Origin: Halieaceae bacterium UBA6060
GTDB taxonomy: Bacteria; Pseudomonadota; Gammaproteobacteria; Pseudomonadales; Halieaceae
NCBI GenBank assembly: GCA_002428935.1
Contig: DIYG01000076.1
Span: forward strand, 1-32,322
Reading direction: 5' to 3'
Length of the DNA: 32,322 nucleotides
Below the pieces are notes generated by a model. That model worked only from the letters and a program-made list of their open reading frames with translations, had not been told where the DNA came from and did no database searches. Below are positions 16,507-23,773 of this stretch, piece by piece. The translations under genes and the position numbers were made by a program. How positions within the stretch are numbered: the first letter of the stretch is position 1; every line of letters begins with the position of its first letter.

Positions 16507-17175
16507 TCAGTCCATGAAATGAACAACGCCGGTGCTGATGTCATACATCGCACCGACCACTTTCAACTTGCCGGCATCTTCAAGGTCGGCAATCACCGGA
16601 CTCTTGTCGCGGATGTCCTGAATCGTGCGGACGATATTCTCTTCCGAGATTTCATCAAGGTGTGGCGGGATACACACATCTGCATCGGGGTAGCGCTCTT
16701 CAACGAGACGCACCGAGGGTCGAATCTCTGCCAAGAGGTGGGTCAGGCTACCCAACTTCGCATTCTGACATGCACCTTCGACAGCACCGCAGGAGGTATG
16801 CCCCATCACCACCAGGAGTTTGGTGCCCACCACGCCCTTGGCAAACTCAAAGCTACCGAGCATGTTGATGTCTTCGATGTTCCCGGCCACACGCCCGACG
16901 AACAGATCACCGATTCCCTGATCGAAAATAATTTCTGGGGGCACTCGAGAATCCAGACACGAGAGAATGGACGCGTACGGCGCCTGACCATCCTTGGTTT
17001 CTTCTATCTGCTTCGCGAAGTCTTGCTTGTTGGTGTTACCACTGACAAAGCGCTCGTTACCGGCCTTCAAGGCCACGATGGCATCTTCGGGGGTTTTGAT
17101 GGCCGCTCGGTCAGATTCATTAGCTAGTGTAAGAGCACTACAGAGTAGTAGTGCGAGGGTAGATACAACTTTCAT
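16507..17175 (-). CDS. periplasmic beta-carbonic anhydrase
   Basis: 222 residues. A signal peptide (VSTLALLLCSALTLANE, about 4-20) precedes a beta-class carbonic anhydrase. The zinc ligands and catalytic dyad are visible: C73, D75 and R77 in SCLDSR, then H126 and C129 in GHTSCGA. The FDQGIGDLFVGRVAGN block is also typical. The enzyme interconverts CO2 and bicarbonate, here in the periplasm rather than the cytosol. An AAGGAG lies 8 nt before the ATG. It appears monocistronic between the S9 peptidase and asparaginase genes. A link with the DabAB bicarbonate/CO2 system at the right edge is plausible but unproven. Confidence 0.92.
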   Translation of the reverse strand: MKVVSTLALLLCSALTLANESDRAAIKTPEDAIVALKAGNERFVSGNTNKQDFAKQIEETKDGQAPYASILSCLDSRVPPEIIFDQGIGDLFVGRVAGNIEDINMLGSFEFAKGVVGTKLLVVMGHTSCGAVEGACQNAKLGSLTHLLAEIRPSVRLVEERYPDADVCIPPHLDEISEENIVRTIQDIRDKSPVIADLEDAGKLKVVGAMYDISTGVVHFMD

Positions 17176-17338
17176 CGATACAGCTCCTTGGGTTACCGCT
17201 CCAATATTCGACGATCTAGGTATAACGAATTAGCAAGGCATTATCTATCTTCCCTTGACGCTCAATTTCTGCCCTCATGATCCAAAGCTGGGTTCACCTG
17301 AACCTCATCGGCGACCATCGAGGAGACTCTCGCGCATT

Positions 17339-18472
17339 TCAATACCGGCGAAAAATCGCCTCTAGTTCATCGCGATCCGTGGTCCGTGTGAGGGCCAGCA
17401 TCAACAGAATCCGCGCTTTCTGCGGGGTTAGAAATTGAGCGACAAGGGGAGGAATCCAGGGCCCCTCCCATCGGGGGTCACCGGCAAGTGCGGAGCACAA
17501 ATCGAGCATTCGCGCTGGAGCAGTTTCCTCTACCGGCCGCTGGGCCCGTAGAGCTTCCCCCGTTGGAAACGCAGCAACCACAGGAATGCCTGCGCGAGCA
17601 AACACCTGCATCGCAAGCGTTTCCTCACAGGTCATGCCCGTGGCGGCCACGACGATGCCCGCCGGCGGGGTCTCGTAGCGAGGGCCCAAACCACCGGAAT
17701 AGGAGAAGACCAAATCCACGTTTGGGAGCTCCAGACTCGCCGGAAGCGCAAACTCCGTGTGCCGCGTATGGGGGCGACTTGGCGTGTAGAGGTACTGTGG
17801 CCCGTCACGCCCTACAAGACCGATACGCCCGCTCGCAAAGCCCCCCACGCGAGGAAAGTCCTTGCGCAACTCTCGGGCCGAAAGGATGCGTTCGTCCATG
17901 ACGATAAGCACCCCGCGATCCCGAGACTGGGGCGCGGCAGCGGTGCGCACCGCCGCCAGGAGGTTGGCTGGACCATCGGCGCTATTGTGGGTAGCCGGTC
18001 GCTGTGCACCCACCATGACCACGGGCTTCTCCGTGCGCAAAGTGAGGTGAAGAAAAAAGGCGGTTTCTTCCAGGCGATCGGTACCGTGGGTTACGACGAC
18101 ACCGGCAAGGTCTTCGCGCTCTCGTAGCAGTTGGGACAGTTGTCGCGATAAGCGCACCCAATCTGCGGGCATGATCTGGGTACTGGGCATGTTGCTGAAT
18201 TGTAGGGTTTCAATCGTCGCGTGATTTTCAAGCGCCGGCACGGAAGCGATGATTTGTCCCGCGCTCAAACTACCCGACCGATAACGAGTGGGGTCATTGG
18301 GATCATCCTGAATACCCGATATGGTCCCGCCGGTGGCGACGATCAACACCTTGGGTAACTCTTCAGCATCGTTGGCGGCAAACAACCACCCTGAGGAACA
18401 CCCTACCCAGGCTATGAGCGCCGCCACGATCCATCGCGCTCGGCCTTGCAGATATCGTCGACCCTCCGTCAA
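17339..18472 (-). CDS. type II (exported) L-asparaginase
   Basis: 377 residues if translation starts at TTG 18472, which has an excellent GAGGAG 8 nt upstream. A longer ATG frame from 18568 would overlap the upstream peptidase gene and add 32 unconvincing residues. A signal segment (WIVAALIAWVGCSSGWLFA) precedes the catalytic VATGGTIS with nucleophile Thr50. The second-site motif THGTDRLEETA and the lysine in ARELRKDF are present. The enzyme converts asparagine to aspartate and ammonia in the periplasm. It follows the M1 peptidase by 64 bp, which fits shared peptide/amino-acid scavenging. Confidence 0.88.
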   Translation of the reverse strand: MTEGRRYLQGRARWIVAALIAWVGCSSGWLFAANDAEELPKVLIVATGGTISGIQDDPNDPTRYRSGSLSAGQIIASVPALENHATIETLQFSNMPSTQIMPADWVRLSRQLSQLLREREDLAGVVVTHGTDRLEETAFFLHLTLRTEKPVVMVGAQRPATHNSADGPANLLAAVRTAAAPQSRDRGVLIVMDERILSARELRKDFPRVGGFASGRIGLVGRDGPQYLYTPSRPHTRHTEFALPASLELPNVDLVFSYSGGLGPRYETPPAGIVVAATGMTCEETLAMQVFARAGIPVVAAFPTGEALRAQRPVEETAPARMLDLCSALAGDPRWEGPWIPPLVAQFLTPQKARILLMLALTRTTDRDELEAIFRRY

Positions 18473-18536
18473 GGGCTTCTCCTCTTCAAACGTTGAAAAT
18501 CCAACAGGATAAAGTTGTGGTGCCAGATTACAGGCG

Positions 18537-20378
18537 CTACGGTGTAGGACGTTGCCAACCATATTCACTAGCCATTCGGGTAAATCGTTCGATATTGGCC
18601 TCTACCTGTTTCTGCGTCTGCGCCTCGCAGTCGCCGATTATTGGCAGCGCCCGGAGGATCCTACTGGAAGGATCGATGACCAATCGAGAATTCGCTTTTA
18701 CTACCACCTCGGTTTCATCCCGCGTAACCTCGACCCGTTGCAGAACACCATTGATGCTGATTTCTACGGGCAAGGGGAAAGGACGTGATCCCGGTGCCTC
18801 CCAGTGTAGGGACAAACGATCACCGGAACGATCTATCACAAGCTCCGGCGAACCCGCTTCTCTTAGATAGGTGTCCACCAACCAGCTCAGATCTTCATCG
18901 GCTACCGCCGACATGATGCGTATAAAGTCATCGGTGCTTCGATATCTGGGGGAGATGGGATAAGCAAGGTTCCAGGGTTCGTCGGTCCCGTAAACCAGCT
19001 CGCGAGTACCTCGCCAAAAGGCTTCATCGCCGATGTAGTTGCGCAAGGTATGAAGCATCCAGGCACCTTTGGTGTAGATGTCTCGATTTTCGAAGGCCTC
19101 CCCCGCATCCTTAACCAGCGGATTCACCACCGGATCGCAGTGCTCATTCCCCACGTAGGCGTCGTACAGAATGTCGTAGTACCCCATGGCACCTACGGTC
19201 TCTTCGGCGTACACCGCTTGCATGTAGGAGCCATAGCCCTCATGGAGCCAGGCGTCTTCCGCGTTGGCGTGGGTCATGAGATTCCCGAACCACTCGTGGG
19301 AGAGTTCGTGGTGCAGGAGCCAGTCATAGCCGTGTTTGCCGCCACGATACTGCTCTCCGTAGCCATTGATGGTTTGGTGTTCCATCCCCAGATGAGGCGT
19401 CTCTACAAAACCCGCTTTTTCGTCACCCCAGGGATAGGGGCCGATCAGACGCTCGAAAAACGCCATGGCATGCAACAGATCTTCGTCCACCAGTTTCTCG
19501 GCCTTGGCGACGTTTTTCGGAAGCGCCCAGAAGAAAATGGGAATATCAGTCCCGTTTATGCCCTTGTAGCTACGCTCCACAATCTCATAGGGCCCACCGT
19601 TTATAGCGATGGCATACCCCGTGTACGGATGACGCGAATGCCAATGCCAGGTATCGAAGCCGTCGCTGCCTTCGTCCATGCCTGCGAAGGAACCCACAGA
19701 AGCGATGGTCACCCCTTTGGGCGCACTGATCGCCAGTGTCACCCCTTCTTCGGGTTTGTCTTTGAAGGTGTCTTTACACGGCCACCACAGATCACAGCCA
19801 TGGCCCTGCACGGCAGTGGCAAACCAGGGCGCGCCATCCGCGTCAGCCCAAACAAAGCCTCCATACCAGGGCGGCGCCATGGCAACGTGAGGCTGACCGG
19901 CATAGCGTACAGTCACCGCGCGCCGCTCCCCGCGCTCCATGGCCGTCGCCAGCGTCACCACAAAAGAGTCTTCATCTCGAACCAGCGATAAAGGCTCTTT
20001 CATATCAACGACTTCCAGGATCTCGAGCTTGGGATCCAAATCCAGTTCGATGGTTGACAGCGACTCCAGGGCTTCAAAAGTCACAGTGAGCTCACCCTCG
20101 ATGCGATAGGTCGCGGGGATAACCCGAAGTGCCAGAGCGTAATGGCGTACGTCGAAGGCCTCCTGCAGCGCTGTTAGGGCCTTACCCGAGCGTCGAGTTT
20201 GGGGATGTAGGTCATCGGCATGGGACTCACCCCGGGCCGCGGCTTCCAAGGCGGCAATCACTTCTTTGGAAGGTTGTGCTGGTTCCTGTGGCGCTGCGGC
20301 GCAGCCCAGCAGAGGAACGAAGGAGCCGGCCAAGATAGCCATACCCCTGAGGATTCTCGGCGTACAAATCATGATCAT
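18537..20378 (-). CDS. M1 family metallopeptidase, lipoprotein
   Basis: 613 residues from the ATG at 20378 (AGGGA ribosome-binding site just upstream); a longer frame to 20507 lacks a signal at its start. The N-terminus MIMICTPRILRGMAILAG ends in the lipobox LLGC, so the protein is probably lipidated. The zinc site is HELSH (357-361) with the third ligand Glu380 in WLHEGYG. The substrate-binding exopeptidase motif reads GMEHQ instead of the classical GAMEN. M1 enzymes are aminopeptidases, with a beta-saddle N-terminal domain (about 70-270). It is divergent from an MFS transporter. The next gene downstream is asparaginase. Confidence 0.9.
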   Translation of the reverse strand: MIMICTPRILRGMAILAGSFVPLLGCAAAPQEPAQPSKEVIAALEAAARGESHADDLHPQTRRSGKALTALQEAFDVRHYALALRVIPATYRIEGELTVTFEALESLSTIELDLDPKLEILEVVDMKEPLSLVRDEDSFVVTLATAMERGERRAVTVRYAGQPHVAMAPPWYGGFVWADADGAPWFATAVQGHGCDLWWPCKDTFKDKPEEGVTLAISAPKGVTIASVGSFAGMDEGSDGFDTWHWHSRHPYTGYAIAINGGPYEIVERSYKGINGTDIPIFFWALPKNVAKAEKLVDEDLLHAMAFFERLIGPYPWGDEKAGFVETPHLGMEHQTINGYGEQYRGGKHGYDWLLHHELSHEWFGNLMTHANAEDAWLHEGYGSYMQAVYAEETVGAMGYYDILYDAYVGNEHCDPVVNPLVKDAGEAFENRDIYTKGAWMLHTLRNYIGDEAFWRGTRELVYGTDEPWNLAYPISPRYRSTDDFIRIMSAVADEDLSWLVDTYLREAGSPELVIDRSGDRLSLHWEAPGSRPFPLPVEISINGVLQRVEVTRDETEVVVKANSRLVIDPSSRILRALPIIGDCEAQTQKQVEANIERFTRMASEYGWQRPTP

Positions 20379-20510
20379 GTTCCCTGAATATGGCGAACTT
20401 CGTTGGCTGTGGGCTCCATGGCAATCCCCAGGCCAAGGGAGTACGCTCTCGGCGCCTCCGCGATCCCAATGGTCGCAGTCTTGGACGACCGTAAGCAACA
20501 GCGACACGAG

Positions 20511-21731
20511 ATGCTCGAATTTCTAAAACACAATTTTCGCTGGATAGCCGGTGGATTTCTTCTCACCTATTTTTCCAGCTTCGGGCAAACGTTCTTTATT
20601 TCCGCATCCATCGGCGAGTGGCAAGCGAGTTTCGCGTTGAGTCACGGCGAGATCGGTCGCCTGTACATGCTCGCCACCCTGGGCAGCGCGCTCTGTCTTC
20701 CATTTTTGGGTCGACTGGTAGACGTACTGCCAGAGCACCGGGTGATTCTCATGGTGATTCCAATCCTGGCAAGCGCCTCTCTTCTGGCCGCCTATGCGCC
20801 GTCGGTCACCCTACTGGTGATCGCGATATTCCTGTTGCGGCTCTTTGGCCAGGGCATGATGACGCATATCGCACTGACGGCGACGGGGCGCTGGTTCCAT
20901 GCTCAACGTGGACGAGCGGTGTCACTGGTCACCCTGGGGCATCAAGGGGGAGAAGCAACGCTGCCCCTGCTCTTTGCCACTATCAGCCTGATCGCGGGTT
21001 ATCAGACGGGATGGCTGATCGGCGCCATCGCCCTCATGGTGATCGGTCTACCCCTGACCTACGGGGCCTACCGTGTACCCCGAGCACCAAATCTGAATAA
21101 GACAAGCTCCGCCGCCGACGCAAATACGGCGAGAGACTGGAGTCGTCAAGAGGTGCTCAAGGATCCGGCGTTTTGGCTGTTGTTGACCGGTGTACTGGCA
21201 CCCCCGTTTGTCGGCACCACGATCTTCTACCATCAGGACTATCTCACGGACCTACGGGACTGGCCGCCACAGTTTTACGCCTTGTCTCTGAGCGTGGCTG
21301 CCGTCACCACAGTAGTCTTTGCACTACTCGGTGGTGTGCTTATCGATCGTTTCCGCGCCGTGTCCATCTTGCCGTACTTTCTCCTACCCCTGGGCGCCTC
21401 GTGTTTCGTTCTCGCCATGGAAGGGCCCGCAGAACTGCTGTTCCTGGTGATGTTTCTCCTTGGCATCGCTTACGGATTGTCTTCCACCCTATTCGGTGCC
21501 CTCTGGCCGGAGCTCTATGGAGTACAGCATCTGGGCGCCATCCGTTCGATCACCGTATCCGCCATGGTCTTCGCCACGGCTGCCGGGCCAGGCCTTACGG
21601 GCACACTCATCGACCGTGGCATCTCGGTGCCCGAGCAAATCTTCTGGGTTGGGCTGTACTGCTTACTGGCCACAATGGTGATGACTGGCCTTTCGATCTT
21701 TCTCCGCCGCCGTCACGCCAGCTCTTCCTGA
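20511..21731 (+). CDS. MFS transporter
   Basis: 406 residues from ATG 20511; the longer frame from 20403 adds a charged, non-membrane stretch that overlaps the promoter region of the divergent peptidase. About 12 transmembrane segments are visible, with the MFS loop motif after TM2 (GRLVDVLPEHR) and another in the second half (GGVLIDRFRAV). The substrate is unknown. It lacks features that would place it in a named subfamily with confidence. The preceding gene is a divergent secreted aminopeptidase, so a peptide or amino-acid product is possible but only a guess. Confidence 0.85.
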   Translation: MLEFLKHNFRWIAGGFLLTYFSSFGQTFFISASIGEWQASFALSHGEIGRLYMLATLGSALCLPFLGRLVDVLPEHRVILMVIPILASASLLAAYAPSVTLLVIAIFLLRLFGQGMMTHIALTATGRWFHAQRGRAVSLVTLGHQGGEATLPLLFATISLIAGYQTGWLIGAIALMVIGLPLTYGAYRVPRAPNLNKTSSAADANTARDWSRQEVLKDPAFWLLLTGVLAPPFVGTTIFYHQDYLTDLRDWPPQFYALSLSVAAVTTVVFALLGGVLIDRFRAVSILPYFLLPLGASCFVLAMEGPAELLFLVMFLLGIAYGLSSTLFGALWPELYGVQHLGAIRSITVSAMVFATAAGPGLTGTLIDRGISVPEQIFWVGLYCLLATMVMTGLSIFLRRRHASSS

Positions 21732-21786
21732 CGCGCCCTAGAACGCGCTAGGATCACCATCGACTCGGCAAACACGCGCTAACCCT

Positions 21787-22521
21787 ATGGCATCTCCAGT
21801 GAAATTCCTCGGAATCGCAGCTCTTGTTCTTATCCTGCTCGTTGCGGGTGGGTTGTTTTATCTGTCCTCCAATCTGAATGGCATCGTGGCGACCTTGATT
21901 GAGGAACAGGGCTCCGTTGCAACGCAGACCAGCGTTCGCGTTGATGGCGTCGACATCCAAATCGCCGAGGCGAGCGCCTCTCTATCGGGTTTGAAGGTCG
22001 CCAACCCCCAGGGGTTCACCGGTAATGCGCTGGAATTGGGAGGGTTTTCCATCGCTCTTGATGCGGCGTCTCTCACCAGCGACACCATCGTCGTCAAAGA
22101 CATCACCGTTGCGGGTGCACGGGTCAACGTTCAGCAGAACGGTGCGCAGAATAATCTGCGCCAGCTCCTCAGCAATCTTCAGGGCGAGGGTAGCGAGGAG
22201 CCAGCCCCCAGCGATGACGGTCCGACCAAAAAACTGATTATCGAACGCTTCACCCTTGAAGGCGCAAGTGCATCCGTCGACCTGGCGGATTTGAAGGAAA
22301 CGCGCGAAGTCGAACTACCCCCTCTCGTACTTACCGGCATCGGCCGGGAGAGTAACGGCGCCACGGCGGCCCAGGTTGCAGAGCAGGTCCTTAAACCACT
22401 TCTTGAAGCGGCGATCACCTCGGCAACGGCCGACACGATCAAAGATCGTGTCGGTGAGCAGGTCGGTGGAGCCGTGGGCGGCTTACTAAAAGGTTTGAAC
22501 AAGAAAAAAGATGAAACATAA
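21787..22521 (+). CDS. AsmA-like membrane-anchored protein
   Basis: 244 residues. One N-terminal transmembrane anchor (FLGIAALVLILLVAGGLFYL, about 7-27) is followed by repeat-like beta segments of the AsmA/DUF748 type: VRVDGVDIQIAEASASLSGLKVANPQGF and IVVKDITVAGARVNV. These proteins sit in the inner membrane with a periplasmic domain; larger relatives take part in lipid transport or envelope assembly. This one is short, contains one AsmA-like unit and a lysine-rich C-terminus (NKKKDET). It lies 55 bp after the MFS gene and has no clear Shine-Dalgarno. A terminator overlaps its stop. Confidence 0.75.
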   Translation: MASPVKFLGIAALVLILLVAGGLFYLSSNLNGIVATLIEEQGSVATQTSVRVDGVDIQIAEASASLSGLKVANPQGFTGNALELGGFSIALDAASLTSDTIVVKDITVAGARVNVQQNGAQNNLRQLLSNLQGEGSEEPAPSDDGPTKKLIIERFTLEGASASVDLADLKETREVELPPLVLTGIGRESNGATAAQVAEQVLKPLLEAAITSATADTIKDRVGEQVGGAVGGLLKGLNKKKDET

Positions 22522-22577
22522 GCTCAATCGTTCAGACGTGATCTGACGGGCGACGTCAGGTCTGGTCGAGCTTTTTC
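22520..22577 (+). terminator. terminator after the AsmA-like gene
   Basis: Nested inverted repeats: AAGCTC/GAGCTT outer (22520-22525, 22568-22573), CAGAC/GTCTG in the middle and CTGACG/CGTCAG inner, followed by a short T run (22572-22576). It begins at the stop codon of the AsmA-like gene. Confidence 0.65.
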
Positions 22578-22738
22578 CTTAGCAGACGTTCAAGAGGTTC
22601 GTTGACTGCCACCATCAGCCCGAAAGTGACTGCAACTCATTCTTGAGGCTATGCCTGAAAGACAGAAAAATTTGGAGCTGCGAAGATTCAAATGATCTCG
22701 ATGAATCACACACCTACTGTAGCTGCCTTAGCAGGCAA

Positions 22739-23773
22739 TCAGCCCCCGACCCCAGATGAGGCGTTATAGTCCCTTAGTTGACTAGGATAGTCTGTCTGAA
22801 TGATGGAAGCGCCCAGGCACACCATCTGCCCCCAAACCGCGTCAGGATTATCTAGAGCGATAGCGTCTGTCATGCCAGCGCTGTGTCGGGGTGACAAGCT
22901 GTTGAGCCAGATGCGCAGACCCCGCTCTTTGGCCTCCTGCGCTATAGCAAGAAAGAAGCTTGGCGACTGAAAGACCACCTCCAGAGCAACAAGGTCTGCT
23001 CCAGTCAGCAAAGCGGGTAGCCCTAGTTCTATATCTACGCAGTATTTTGTGGATTCACTCGGAGCGCACTCTGCAATAATTGGCATGAACATGGCGCCGG
23101 ACGCAATGTAACGCTCGATGTCAACGTCGCTCTCGCTCCCGATGCGACGCTTGAAGATCACCATGCCCGCATCACCACTTGCGGTGACGTACTCCAAAAT
23201 GCGCTCGCTAGACGCGCCTTTAACGTCTAGATTAATCAGCGCTTTCCCGCCGACCAATTCAAGGACGTCGCGCAGTGCAGGAATACGCTCCTTGGTGACA
23301 GATTGGCTGCTTCCGTCTCCGGCGAGAAGCCTGAGAGACAACAGTTCCTCGTAGGTGTGGTCGGAGACGAGACCAGTTCCTGTGGTGGTGCGCCCAAGGT
23401 GCGCATCGTGCATGAGAACCGGGACACCGTCCTTCGAGAGCCGCACATCCAGTTCGAGTATCTCTACTCCGATATCCAAACAGTGCCTTATCGCACTCAA
23501 CGAGTTTTCAGGGAAACCATCAGACCAGCAGGCCCGGTGAGCCACAATCATGAGTTGTCCCGACGCATCAAAGAGCTGGTTTCGCAGCTTGGCCGTATCA
23601 CCACCCACAACCCCTTCCGCTGCCGTGTAGTGGCCGACAGATGCGCTAAAACAAAACAGAACGGCCACCAGCAAGTTTCCCGAAACGGGCAGGCCCCTAC
23701 GCAAATTTAAATTATCTTTCCAACCACTGTCGTGAGCGACCAACCTCGCGTACTTCGACGGCACATTCCTCAT
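22739..23773 (-). CDS. exported glycerophosphodiester phosphodiesterase
   Basis: 344 residues of the GDPD family, a TIM-barrel enzyme that cleaves glycerophosphodiesters to glycerol-3-phosphate and an alcohol. Catalytic and metal residues are visible: H79-R80 in AHRA, E89-N90 in PENS, E107 and D109 in ELDVRLSKDG, and H122 in MHDA. A hydrophobic signal segment (LLVAVLFCFSASVG) follows an unusually long 30-residue N-terminus. The start is fixed by a one-base overlap with the receptor stop (TGATG on the minus strand), so the two are translationally coupled. This supports joint uptake and cleavage of one substrate class. Confidence 0.9.
   Translation of the reverse strand: MRNVPSKYARLVAHDSGWKDNLNLRRGLPVSGNLLVAVLFCFSASVGHYTAAEGVVGGDTAKLRNQLFDASGQLMIVAHRACWSDGFPENSLSAIRHCLDIGVEILELDVRLSKDGVPVLMHDAHLGRTTTGTGLVSDHTYEELLSLRLLAGDGSSQSVTKERIPALRDVLELVGGKALINLDVKGASSERILEYVTASGDAGMVIFKRRIGSESDVDIERYIASGAMFMPIIAECAPSESTKYCVDIELGLPALLTGADLVALEVVFQSPSFFLAIAQEAKERGLRIWLNSLSPRHSAGMTDAIALDNPDAVWGQMVCLGASIIQTDYPSQLRDYNASSGVGG

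Noticed and set aside
19050..19991. 313-residue plus-strand frame opposite the M1 peptidase
   Set aside because: Antisense to the zinc-site region of the peptidase; no domain, no start signal, a shadow frame.
20403..20510. N-terminal extension of the MFS transporter
   Set aside because: The added residues are charged and precede the first membrane segment; the region is better read as the divergent promoter zone.
22685..22707. GATTCA/TGAATC inverted repeat downstream of the GDPD gene
   Set aside because: Short stem, 11-nt loop and no T run on either strand; not a convincing terminator or operator.
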